The notes beneath the pieces are model-generated. The model searched no databases. It was not told where the DNA came from and saw nothing but the letters and a program-made list of their open reading frames with translations. A program made the position numbers and the translations under genes. A stretch of DNA of 64,000 nt from Flavobacterium sp. YJ01 (lineage in GTDB: Bacteria; Bacteroidota; Bacteroidia; Flavobacteriales; Flavobacteriaceae): positions 4,898,001 through 4,962,000 of the forward strand of contig NZ_CP119757.1 of NCBI RefSeq assembly GCF_029320955.1, given 5' to 3'. Below are positions 36,115-43,917 of this stretch, one piece after another. Within the stretch, counting starts at the first letter, position 1, and the number at the start of each line of letters is the position of its first letter.

Positions 36115-37253
36115 TAACAGTCTATAAATTCTTTAATAATTTTCTCGTTGTCTTGCCCCAGTTTCGGCGAACCTTTTTCTGAAGTCAGATATTCTCCGTC
36201 AATTTTTATGGGACAGCGTGTAGTTTTGTACTTATAGCCGTCCAACATTTCGACTTGCTGCGTAAAATTCAAAACCTTGAATCCATCTTCAGCAAATAAC
36301 TGCTGATAGTTTAAAACTCCTGCGCACCAAATGTCTGCGGGTTCTAAAATATCCAGCCAAAATTGTGTTTCCTGAGTTTGCAAATGATCGGCAAGGATAT
36401 TTTTGATTTCGTCTCTAAGCGTGAATTTATTTTCTGGGAAAGCCAATAAAGCGTCACATTGTAGCAAAGAAGCCAAAACAGGAATCGACCCCATTGCTAA
36501 TGCCAAATAGCCGTTTTTAGTTTTGTAAATTCCGTATGGCGCGCCCAAATAAGCGTGTGCATTATTGGTTTTGGTTCGAACTGGCAATTCACCTCCGTCA
36601 TTAAAGAAGGTCGTAATCGTTTCAAACTGAAAATCAAATGCCGATTCAAGCATGCTGACTTGTATTTGTGCGCCAATATTATGAGTTGCTTTTCTATATA
36701 AAGCGGCCAAAATTCCCTGTGCCAAATGCGCTCCAGCAAGCATATCAACAATCGACAATCCCATCGGAACTGGACCATCTTCTTGATTGCCGCTTAACCA
36801 AGTTAAAGCGGTTAAAGATTGTAAAAGCAAATCTTGTCCTGGTAAATCTTTCAAATCGGGATGTTCTCCAAAACCCGAAATAGATCCGTAAATCACATTT
36901 GGATTAATGCTTTTTACGTCATCATAACTTAGTCCAATGCGTTCCATAACTCCAGGTCTGAAATTATGCATCACAACATCAGCTTTGGCTAATATTTTTT
37001 TTAGTTTTTGAAGCTCTTCTGGCTGTTTAAAATCAATTGCAAAAGATTCTTTGTTTCTGTTGATGGTATGAAAAACAGACGATTCGCCGTTCATAATCAA
37101 ATCAGAAGTATATAAAGTACGGCAGATATCTCCCGTTCCCGGTTTTTCAATTTTTATCACACGCGCTCCCAAATCAGCCAAACGCAAACTCGCCGACGGA
37201 CCCGAAAGAAACTGACTGAAATCTACAATTAAATAATCTTCTAATGGTTTCAT
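36114..37253 (-). CDS. Class III CoA-transferase (CaiB/BaiF), copy 1
   Basis: The 379-residue protein shows FSQFLSGPSASLRLADLGARVIKIEKP near residue 12, HTINRNKES near 62, MHNFRPGVMERIGL near 95, and the catalytic Asp at about residue 170 in GLSIVDMLAG. It is close to full family length (about 400). Family enzymes move CoA between carboxylic acids. It is a paralogue of the next gene upstream: the two align without gaps through the first 170 residues. The start overlaps the previous gene by four bases. The acid it acts on is not known; a sugar-derived acid or a product such as lactate is possible. Confidence 0.9.
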   Translation of the reverse strand: MKPLEDYLIVDFSQFLSGPSASLRLADLGARVIKIEKPGTGDICRTLYTSDLIMNGESSVFHTINRNKESFAIDFKQPEELQKLKKILAKADVVMHNFRPGVMERIGLSYDDVKSINPNVIYGSISGFGEHPDLKDLPGQDLLLQSLTALTWLSGNQEDGPVPMGLSIVDMLAGAHLAQGILAALYRKATHNIGAQIQVSMLESAFDFQFETITTFFNDGGELPVRTKTNNAHAYLGAPYGIYKTKNGYLALAMGSIPVLASLLQCDALLAFPENKFTLRDEIKNILADHLQTQETQFWLDILEPADIWCAGVLNYQQLFAEDGFKVLNFTQQVEMLDGYKYKTTRCPIKIDGEYLTSEKGSPKLGQDNEKIIKEFIDC

Positions 37254-38401
37254 TTCAAGTTGTTTAAAAATTGTTCGTGTATGCTTAAATTATCTTGTCC
37301 AACTTTTGGTGCGGCTTTTTCACTTAATAATATCTTACCATCCAACTGAATTGGACTTCTAGTAGTTACCATCGTTTCGCCTTCGGTATTTTTTACGGTT
37401 TGTTTCAGCTGTAATTCATTTACAAAAGGCTGACTATCTAGTTCTTCGTAATTGAAAACTTTTCCGCACCAAATACCTTCTTTCTGCAATATTTCAATCC
37501 AATAATCAGAAGTTTGGGTTTGAATTCTTTCGCTTAAAATCGTTCTGATTTCGTCGCGCTTTTCAAACCAAAGATGTTTATCTGCAAAGGCATTTAAATC
37601 TAAACCTAAAGTTTTTCCAATAAAAAGTAAATCGCCCATAGCAAGAGATAAAAAGCCGTCTTGTGTTTGGTAAACGCCGTAAGGTGCACTTAAAAAAGCA
37701 TGTGCACTTCCTTTAATATCACCACGTTCAGGTAATTGACCGCCATCATTTAAGAAAGAAGTAATCGCTTCGAATTGGACATCGAGAATAGATTCCAGCA
37801 AACTGACTTCTACCAAAACGCCTTTTTTAGTTTTGGCTCTTTTTAAAAGCGCTGCTAAAATTCCTTGTACAAAATGATTCCCGCACATTAAATCGGCTAC
37901 AGCCAAACCAAAAGGAACTGGGCCTTGACTTTTGCGTCCGCTTAACCAGCTTAATCCAGAAAGCGATTGTAATAATAAATCTTGGCCCGGTTTTTTTGCC
38001 CACGGACCTTCATTTCCGTAACCAGTTATGGTTCCGTAAATAATCTGCGGATTAATAGAAAGTGTATTTTCAAAATCTAAACCGATTTTTTCCATCACGC
38101 CAGGTCTGAAATTATGTGTCATAATATCTGCCTTTTCGATTAGTTTTTTGATTAAAACCAAATCGTCAGGATTTTTTAAATCGGCTGCAAAAGATTCTTT
38201 ATTTCTGTTAATCGTATGAAAAAGTAAACTACTGTCGTCTACAAATAAATCTTTGATGCTCAATTGTCTGCAGGCTTCACCTTTTATAGGACGCTCGATT
38301 TTGATAACACGTGCGCCCAAATCGGCTAGTTTTAATCCAGCTGAAGGTCCTGCCAAAAACTGACAGAATTCCAGAACAACTAATCCTTCTAAAGGTCTCA
38401 T
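37250..38401 (-). CDS. Class III CoA-transferase (CaiB/BaiF), copy 2
   Basis: The 383-residue protein is a paralogue of the neighbouring CoA-transferase. It begins MRPLEGLVVLEFCQFLAGPS and has GLKLADLGARVIKIERP, HTINRNKESF, THNFRPGVMEKIGL and the catalytic Asp in GLAVADLMCG at about residue 170. Its start overlaps the end of the upstream solute-binding-like gene by four bases, and its end overlaps copy 1 by four bases. Two such enzymes side by side suggest a heteromer or two different acyl acceptors. Enzymes of this class are dimers with interlocked rings, so a heterodimer is structurally plausible. Confidence 0.9.
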   Translation of the reverse strand: MRPLEGLVVLEFCQFLAGPSAGLKLADLGARVIKIERPIKGEACRQLSIKDLFVDDSSLLFHTINRNKESFAADLKNPDDLVLIKKLIEKADIMTHNFRPGVMEKIGLDFENTLSINPQIIYGTITGYGNEGPWAKKPGQDLLLQSLSGLSWLSGRKSQGPVPFGLAVADLMCGNHFVQGILAALLKRAKTKKGVLVEVSLLESILDVQFEAITSFLNDGGQLPERGDIKGSAHAFLSAPYGVYQTQDGFLSLAMGDLLFIGKTLGLDLNAFADKHLWFEKRDEIRTILSERIQTQTSDYWIEILQKEGIWCGKVFNYEELDSQPFVNELQLKQTVKNTEGETMVTTRSPIQLDGKILLSEKAAPKVGQDNLSIHEQFLNNLK

Positions 38402-39546
38402 ACGGTTTGGATTTTTAGAGATTCCGCGTAAAGCGAATTCATTTCTTCCAACACTTTTAATTCGTCTCCGCCATTCATCAAATAATTGCGAACCACATCT
38501 CCAGCATGATCTTGGAAATACATGTGACCGTAATATCTCGGACGAAGGAAAGCACGTTCTAACGCAGGAAGTGTATTTTTGAAATAATCGTGCGTCACGC
38601 CATTAATTCTTTCGCTTTTCCAAGCTTGCAAATGCCCTGGCTGACCGCCATTATCAGTATAAATATTCTGCTGAACTTGCGATGAACAAGTAAATTCAGC
38701 GTATTTTATTGCAGTTTCAATATGTTGGCTGAATGAAGAAACAGCCAATCCAGTTCCTCCCAAAGAAGAAATCATCGGATTGTCATTTAGTTTTACTAAA
38801 TCATAAAAATGTAAAAGGTTTTGGCTGTAGCCAATGCGAGAATAATTAGAATAACCATAAGCAAAAGGGCAATAGGCAATTTCGTTTGAATTAACCATTG
38901 CTTCGTAAACCTGAATAGGATTACGGTTAAAGTTTGCGGGATCAATCAACTGCGCCAATTCTCTAAACATTTGAAGGGCTTTGATTCCTGTAGTTTCAGA
39001 AATTACTTTTTCTTCAGAAAGAAAAGGAGCTTCGCCTAAACTACAGCAAAACATATAAAAACTCATTAAAACATCTACAGGAATTCCAGCGAAAGCGACT
39101 AAACCTTTTTTCGCTAAAGCCAATAAATCTTCGTAAGTTTTAGGAACTTCTAAATCATTTTTTTCTAAAATATCCAAGCGGGCAGAGGCAACTGGAGTTG
39201 CAGCATCAATAGGAAGCGCCCATAATTTGTCGTGAAAAACATAACTTCCGTACGATTTTCCAACCGTATTACTTTCTTGGTCTTTAATATATTCGTTTGA
39301 TAAATAATCAGATAACGGAAGAATCGCTTTGGTTTGCGCTCCAAAACCAGTCCAAGGATGATCGATTACCAATAAATCAAATCTTTTGGCTAGGTCTTCG
39401 ATAGAAGCATCGGCAAATTCTTGTAAACTTCTTTTCTCCCAAGAAATTTCAACATCAGGATGTAGTTCAGTAAAACGCTGCGATGTAGCAACCATTGGAA
39501 GCAAACCTCTTGTATGGTTCCAAGTTATGCCTTTTAATTTTATCAT
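38398..39546 (-). CDS. Solute-binding-like protein without signal peptide (SBP2)
   Basis: The ATG at 39546 is chosen. A longer in-frame reading from TTG 39606 would begin inside the promoter repeat and add MYFLHLLFQSISLLKNSYIK, which is not a proper signal peptide. The 382-residue product starts MIKLKGITWNHTRGLLPMVA and has the sugar-binding-protein layout, with FDLLVIDHPWTGFG near residue 59, LPLSDYLS near 77, LWALPIDAATPVASARLDIL near 105 and YCPFAYGYSNYSRIGY near 221. It is predicted to be cytoplasmic. It is the first gene of the operon and overlaps the CoA-transferase by four bases. It differs from SBP1 in sequence, so the pair is not a recent duplication. Confidence 0.84.
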   Translation of the reverse strand: MIKLKGITWNHTRGLLPMVATSQRFTELHPDVEISWEKRSLQEFADASIEDLAKRFDLLVIDHPWTGFGAQTKAILPLSDYLSNEYIKDQESNTVGKSYGSYVFHDKLWALPIDAATPVASARLDILEKNDLEVPKTYEDLLALAKKGLVAFAGIPVDVLMSFYMFCCSLGEAPFLSEEKVISETTGIKALQMFRELAQLIDPANFNRNPIQVYEAMVNSNEIAYCPFAYGYSNYSRIGYSQNLLHFYDLVKLNDNPMISSLGGTGLAVSSFSQHIETAIKYAEFTCSSQVQQNIYTDNGGQPGHLQAWKSERINGVTHDYFKNTLPALERAFLRPRYYGHMYFQDHAGDVVRNYLMNGGDELKVLEEMNSLYAESLKIQTV

Positions 39547-39585
39547 TTTTATATAGGAATTTTTGAGTAGTGAAATCGATTGAAA

Positions 39586-39640
39586 TAATAAATGTAAAAA
39601 ATACAATTACAAAAGTAGAAATAAGATTTAAATGAACAAG
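39586..39640 (-). promoter_or_regulatory. Promoter and operator of the SBP/CoA-transferase operon
   Basis: On the minus strand TTG (39639-39637) and TACTTTTG (39617-39610) form a -33/-7 pair 19 bases apart. The 29 bases at 39614-39586 read TTTTGTAATTGTATTTTTTA and on to TTATTA. They include the dyad TGTA-N5-TACA and are repeated exactly in mirror orientation at 39797-39825. The expected transcription start falls on the dyad, about 58 bases before the ATG. Confidence 0.65.
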
Positions 39641-39793
39641 GAATCCGTTCTTTTTAAGAAATCTTTTTTACATAAAGTGATAATTAGTGATGTAATTTTT
39701 ACAAACCGTCTAAAAAATGTTATAAAAATTTAAAGTTTAGCCATTTTAAGAATAGGAAAACGAAATATATCTCGAATATTAATTTTTAAAAAG

Positions 39794-39825
39794 TATTTTT
39801 GTAATTGTATTTTTTACATTTATTA
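39794..39825 (+). promoter_or_regulatory. Promoter and operator of the fucose-type operon
   Basis: TATTTTTG (39794-39801) fits the TAnnTTTG -7 box. It is followed directly by the same 29 bases found, on the other strand, in front of SBP2. The near-palindrome AATTGTATTTTTTACATTT (39803-39821) has the size of a dimeric regulator site. No clear -33 box is seen, so an activator may be needed. The leader to the ATG at 39913 would be about 105 bases. Confidence 0.65.
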
Positions 39826-39912
39826 ATTTTGATTTGTTCTTTTTGAAAGATTTTTAATTTATAAATGGAGAATTACAATTGAAAATAAACTAACAATTAA
39901 AAATATACGATT

Positions 39913-40767
39913 ATGAAATTAATACGTTTTGGAGAAATCGGAAAAGAGAAACCTGGAGTTTTGATTGGAGAAAAGAGATATGATGTTTCTTCGATTGTAA
40001 CCGATTTTAACGAAAGTTTCTTTGACGAAAACGGATTAGAAAAATTACAAAAAGCATTAGAAAGTAACCCGACATTACCAGAAGTTGACGCTTCTGTACG
40101 ATTGGGTTCGCCTGTTGCGAGACCTTCAAAAATTATCTGCATTGGATTGAATTATATTGATCACTGTAAAGAAACAAATGCTCCAATTCCGACAGAACCT
40201 ATTATTTTCTTTAAATCAACAACTTCTTTGTGCGGTCCAGATGATAATTTGATTATTCCAAAGAATAGTGAAAAAACAGATTGGGAAGTAGAATTGGCTT
40301 TTGTTGTGGGTAAAAAAGCAAGTTACGTTGAAGAAGCTGAAGCTTTAGATTATGTTGCAGGTTATGCTTTATTGAATGATTATAGTGAAAGAGCTTTTCA
40401 GCTAGAGCGTGGCGGACAATGGGCGAAAGGAAAAGGAAGTGACACTTTTGCGCCTCTTGGACCATTTTTGGCAACAAAAGATGAAATTGCAGATGTTGAC
40501 AATTTAAAGATGTGGCTGACGGTAAACGGTAAAAAATATCAAGACAGTAATACTTTAAATTTAGTTTTCAAAATTCCTTATTTAGTGCATTATTTAAGTC
40601 AGTTTATGACTTTGCTTCCTGGCGATATCATCAGTACAGGAACGCCTCCGGGAGTTGGTTTAGGAATTAAACCAGATCCGATTTACATTAAAGCTGGCGA
40701 TGTTGTGGAATTAGGAATTGAAGGTTTAGGAACAAGCAAACAAAAGGCTGTAGCATATCAAAAATAA
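39913..40767 (+). CDS. FAH-family hydrolase, 2,4-diketo-3-deoxy-sugar-acid hydrolase-like
   Basis: The 284-residue protein has the fumarylacetoacetate hydrolase fold: KIICIGLNYIDHCKETN (residues about 74-90), DWEVELAFVVGKKA (metal ligands, near 118-131), LLNDYSERAFQLERGGQWAKGKGSDTFAPLGPFL (near 156-190) and GDIISTGTPPGVGLG near 238-252. The closest relatives by pattern are the hydrolases that cleave 2,4-diketo-3-deoxy-L-fuconate or L-rhamnonate to pyruvate and L-lactate. That fits the next three genes. Other beta-diketone or ureidoglycolate-type substrates remain possible. It is the first gene of the plus-strand operon. Confidence 0.87.
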   Translation: MKLIRFGEIGKEKPGVLIGEKRYDVSSIVTDFNESFFDENGLEKLQKALESNPTLPEVDASVRLGSPVARPSKIICIGLNYIDHCKETNAPIPTEPIIFFKSTTSLCGPDDNLIIPKNSEKTDWEVELAFVVGKKASYVEEAEALDYVAGYALLNDYSERAFQLERGGQWAKGKGSDTFAPLGPFLATKDEIADVDNLKMWLTVNGKKYQDSNTLNLVFKIPYLVHYLSQFMTLLPGDIISTGTPPGVGLGIKPDPIYIKAGDVVELGIEGLGTSKQKAVAYQK

Positions 40768-40785
40768 AAATTAAGAAAGTATAAA

Positions 40786-41799
40786 ATGAAATATATAGTT
40801 TGCGAAAAACCACAGGAATTTCTACTAAAAGAAACCAGTATTCCAGAACCAAAAGAAGGTGAAGTTTTATTGAAAATTAAAAGAATCGGAATCTGCGGAA
40901 CTGATATTCACGCTTTTGGCGGTACTCAGCCATATTTTGAATATCCAAGAATTTTAGGTCACGAATTGGCGGCTGAATATGTAAAAGGGAATGCAGCAGG
41001 TTTTAAACCGGGAGATAAAGTAACTTTTATTCCGTATTTCAACTGCGGAAAATGTGTGGCTTGTAGAAACGGATTGACAAATTGCTGTGTAAATATCAAA
41101 GTTTTCGGAGTTCATATTGATGGCGGAATGGCTGAATATGTTTCGATTCCAGAACAATATTTATTGCATGGTCAAGGTTTAGATTATGACGAATTGGCTT
41201 TGGTTGAACCTTTGGCAATTGCAGCACATGGCGTAAGAAGAGCGGCAGTAAAACCGACAGACACCGTTTTGGTAATGGGAGCAGGACCAATCGGAATTGG
41301 CTTGATTCAGTTTGCTAAAATTGCCGGAGCTAAAGTGATTGTTATGGATATTAACGATTATAGATTGAATTTCTGTAAAGAACAGTTACAAGCAGACGAA
41401 ACGATTAATCCGTTAAACGATGATGTTGCGCAAAAATTAGCCGAATTGACAAACGGTGATATGGCAAATGTGGTTATTGACGCTACAGGAAACCAGAAAG
41501 TAATGAATAGTGCTTTTAATTATATTTCACACGGCGGAAGATTTGTTTTGGTTGGACTTCAGAAGGGAGAATTAAGTTTTAGTCATCCAGATTTCCACAA
41601 AAGAGAATCAACTTTAATGAGCAGTAGAAATGCAACAATTGAAGATTTCGAATATGTGATGAAATGTTTAAAAGAAGGAAAAATCGATCCTAAAAAATAC
41701 ATTACGCACAGAACAAGTTTCTCTGAAATGATAACTGATTTTGGGAATTTAATTGATCCAAAGAATAATGTGATCAAAGCATTAATTGAAATAGACTAA
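40786..41799 (+). CDS. Zinc-dependent medium-chain dehydrogenase
   Basis: The 337-residue enzyme has the catalytic-zinc segment GICGTDIHAF and GHELAAEY (residues about 36-67), the structural-zinc cysteines in CGKCVACRNGLTNCC (near 86-100), and the NAD-binding GAGPIGIGLIQFAK near residue 166. It oxidises an alcohol of a sugar or sugar acid. In a non-phosphorylating fucose/rhamnose pathway it could be the 2-keto-3-deoxy-acid 4-dehydrogenase or a sugar dehydrogenase. It starts 18 bases after the FAH gene. Confidence 0.88.
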   Translation: MKYIVCEKPQEFLLKETSIPEPKEGEVLLKIKRIGICGTDIHAFGGTQPYFEYPRILGHELAAEYVKGNAAGFKPGDKVTFIPYFNCGKCVACRNGLTNCCVNIKVFGVHIDGGMAEYVSIPEQYLLHGQGLDYDELALVEPLAIAAHGVRRAAVKPTDTVLVMGAGPIGIGLIQFAKIAGAKVIVMDINDYRLNFCKEQLQADETINPLNDDVAQKLAELTNGDMANVVIDATGNQKVMNSAFNYISHGGRFVLVGLQKGELSFSHPDFHKRESTLMSSRNATIEDFEYVMKCLKEGKIDPKKYITHRTSFSEMITDFGNLIDPKNNVIKALIEID

Positions 41800-41819
41800 A
41801 AGTATATTGTAAAGTACTG

Positions 41820-41924
41820 TTTGTCACTTCAACGAAGGAGAAATCTTCACGAGTAGCTCCATCAAGAAATTCGCCAATCTTTGTTGAGTTTCTTGCGAAG
41901 ATTTCTCCTTCGTCGAAATGACAA
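41820..41924. repeat. Palindromic intergenic repeat, family A
   Basis: The ends TTTGTCACTTCAACGAAGGA and TCCTTCGTCGAAATGACAAA are nearly complementary. AGAAATCTTC and GAAGATTTCT arms and the CCAATCTTTGTTGAG phrase lie inside. It interrupts the plus-strand operon between the dehydrogenase and SDR genes. Confidence 0.85.
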
Positions 41925-41943
41925 AAATGCTGCAAAAATATTG

Positions 41944-42078
41944 AACACATAGAAACATAGATTTTTTGTTAAAAAAAAGAGAATAAAAAAGAAACTAGTT
42001 TCTTAACACATAGCTATGTGTGTTAATGCAAGTGAAACGCCTTTTAAACGATTTTAAAAACTATGTTTCTATGTGTTT
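41944..42078. repeat. Inverted repeat, family E
   Basis: The arms AACACATAGAAACATAG and CTATGTTTCTATGTGTT are perfect complements. The centre carries AACACATAGCTATGTGTGTT, itself palindromic, and AAGTGAAACGCCTTTTA. A close copy lies at 53918-54054. The repeat runs into the in-frame codons before the SDR gene, which argues that the SDR start is at 42105. Confidence 0.87.
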
Positions 42079-42104
42079 TAAATAAATCTTTAATACCCAC
42101 AAAA

Positions 42105-42902
42105 ATGGATTTAAACTTAAAAAATAAAATAGTTGTCGTTTCTGGTTCGGCTGGAAAAGAAGGCAGTATCGGAGAAACAATCGTGAATAGATTGGCAGAT
42201 GAAGGAGCAATTCCGGTTTTAGTTGACAGAAACGCAAGAGGTTTCGAATACGTGGAAAGACTTCAAAAAAGAGGTGTTAATTCACTATTTGTGCAAACTG
42301 ATGTAACAGATCCTGTTGCGATAGAAAATGCTGTAAAAGTAATTGGAGCAAAATACGGTAGAATTGATGCCATCATAAATAATGTTGGTGTAAATGATGG
42401 AGCAGGATTAGACGCTTCTTACGAGGAATTTATGGATTCTTTGAAACTGAATGTTGTTAGTTACTTTTTACTGGCGAAGTATTCGCTTCCCTACCTAAAA
42501 GAATCAAAAGGAAATATTTTAAATATCGGTTCAAAAGTTGCTTTAACAGGGCAGGGTGGAACTTCTGGTTACGCTGCTGCGAAAGGTGGCGTTTTGGGCT
42601 TAACTAGAGAATGGGCGGTAGATTTGATTCAGTTTGGAATCCGTTCGAATGCGATTATTATTGCAGAAAGTTACACACCAGCTTACGAAGATTGGATTAA
42701 AACATTGCCAGATGGAGAGGCAGTTTTGAAAAAAATTAGTAAAACGATTCCATTAGAAAGTCGAATGACTAAAACAGAAGAAATTGCAGATACGGCGCTT
42801 TTCGTCATTTCAGAAAAATCATCACATACTACGGGACAATTTGTTTTTGTGGATGGAGGTTACGTACATTTAGACCGCGCATTAATCAGCGATGTTAACT
42901 AA
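42105..42902 (+). CDS. SDR-family sugar dehydrogenase (L-fucose dehydrogenase-like)
   Basis: The ATG at 42105 (MDLNLKNKIVVVSGSAGKEG) is chosen. A longer frame from 42063 would add 14 residues encoded by the end of a repeat element. The 265-residue product has the cofactor loop SGSAGKEGSIGE (near residue 14), NNVGVND near 88, the catalytic Ser in NIGSKVALTG and Tyr-x3-Lys in GYAAAKGGV near 152, and the C-terminal FVFVDGGYVHLDRAL. The pattern resembles bacterial L-fucose dehydrogenases that form the 1,5-lactone. It is followed after 6 bases by the lactonase gene, matching pathway order. Confidence 0.85.
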   Translation: MDLNLKNKIVVVSGSAGKEGSIGETIVNRLADEGAIPVLVDRNARGFEYVERLQKRGVNSLFVQTDVTDPVAIENAVKVIGAKYGRIDAIINNVGVNDGAGLDASYEEFMDSLKLNVVSYFLLAKYSLPYLKESKGNILNIGSKVALTGQGGTSGYAAAKGGVLGLTREWAVDLIQFGIRSNAIIIAESYTPAYEDWIKTLPDGEAVLKKISKTIPLESRMTKTEEIADTALFVISEKSSHTTGQFVFVDGGYVHLDRALISDVN

Positions 42903-42908
42903 AAAGAT

Positions 42909-43745
42909 ATGAGTAAAAGAATAGATTCCCATCAGCATTTTTGGAAGTTCGATCCCGTTAGAGACAGTTGGATTGATGAATCGATGCAGAATATCCAAAG
43001 AGATTTTCTTCCAGAAGATTTACTGCCGTTATTAAAAGAAAACCAGTTTGAAGGTTGCGTTGCTGTTCAAGCAAGTCAATCGGAGGAAGAAACGCATTTC
43101 TTATTGGATTTAGCTTCTAAAAATGATTTCATAAAAGGAGTTGTCGGCTGGGTAGATTTGCGAAGTGAGAATATCGAAGAACGTTTGCAATTCTTTTCAG
43201 ATCAAAAAAAACTGAAAGGTTTCAGGCACGTTGTTCAAGGTGAAGCGGATGATTTTATGTTCGGAACAGGATTCAGAAGAGGAATCACAGCTTTAAAACC
43301 ATTTAATTATACTTACGATATATTGATTTTTGAACGTCAATTACCAGCAGCAATAAGTTTGGTGAAAGATTTTCCAAATCAAAAGTTTGTAATAGATCAT
43401 ATTGCCAAACCAGATATTAAATCAGAAACTATTTATTCTTGGAAAAGCGGCATTGAAGAAATTGCAAAATACGACAATGTTTGGTGTAAAATCTCAGGAA
43501 TGGTCACAGAAGCCGATTGGAAAAATTGGAAACCAGAAGATTTAAAACCGTATTTAGATGTAATTTTTGAAAACTTTTCAGTTGATAAATTAATGTATGG
43601 TTCAGATTGGCCAGTTTTAAACGTAGCTTCAGATTATAATGAAGTAGTAAAAACATTGGAAGATTATATTTCGAAGTATTCGATTGAAGACCAGAATAAG
43701 ATTTGGTTTGAGAATGCGAACGAATTTTATAAACTAAACAGTTAG
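42909..43745 (+). CDS. Amidohydrolase-family sugar lactonase (L-fuconolactonase-like)
   Basis: The 278-residue protein has the amidohydrolase 2 landmarks: RIDSHQHFWKFDP (residues about 4-16), VAVQASQSEEETHFLLDLA near 52, GVVGWVDLRS near 79, VIDHIAKPD near 157 and MYGSDWPV near 223 with the final catalytic Asp. Members of this branch hydrolyse L-fucono- or L-rhamnono-lactone. The SDR gene just upstream would supply the lactone. The next step, a sugar-acid dehydratase, is not encoded in the window. Confidence 0.88.
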   Translation: MSKRIDSHQHFWKFDPVRDSWIDESMQNIQRDFLPEDLLPLLKENQFEGCVAVQASQSEEETHFLLDLASKNDFIKGVVGWVDLRSENIEERLQFFSDQKKLKGFRHVVQGEADDFMFGTGFRRGITALKPFNYTYDILIFERQLPAAISLVKDFPNQKFVIDHIAKPDIKSETIYSWKSGIEEIAKYDNVWCKISGMVTEADWKNWKPEDLKPYLDVIFENFSVDKLMYGSDWPVLNVASDYNEVVKTLEDYISKYSIEDQNKIWFENANEFYKLNS

Positions 43746-43756
43746 ATTTTTTTCTA

Positions 43757-43909
43757 AACCATATAAGTGATATAAGTTCATTTAATAAATGCGAATAAAA
43801 AATCTCGCAAAGACGCCAAGTCGCTAAGAAAATAAAACTTTGCGACTTGGCGTCTTTGCGAGAACTAATTAAGAACCAGCTAAATTGAACTTATATCACT
43901 TATATGGTT
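43757..43909. repeat. Nested inverted repeat between convergent genes
   Basis: The outer arms (43757-43780 and 43886-43909) are a perfect 24 bp pair starting AACCATATAAGTGATATAAG. The inner arms CTCGCAAAGACGCCAAGTCG and CGACTTGGCGTCTTTGCGAG form a second strong stem. It lies between the stops of the lactonase and GH28 genes and should terminate transcription from both sides. Confidence 0.88.
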
Positions 43910-43917
43910 CAAAAAAA

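Noticed and set aside
34858..39546. Sugar ABC transporter operon
   Set aside because: No permease or ATP-binding protein is encoded in the window, and the binding-like proteins have no export signal.
39547..39606. TTG at 39606 as start of SBP2 giving a hydrophobic N-terminus
   Set aside because: The TTG falls in the duplicated promoter sequence near the transcription start. The added residues lack a charged start and cleavage site, and the ATG at 39546 fits homology better.
41944..42078. CRISPR array or insertion sequence ends
   Set aside because: There is one inverted pair with a palindromic centre, no regular spacer series, no target duplication and no transposase.
42063..42104. ATG at 42063 as start of the SDR gene
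   Set aside because: The extra 14 codons come from the right arm of a family E repeat.
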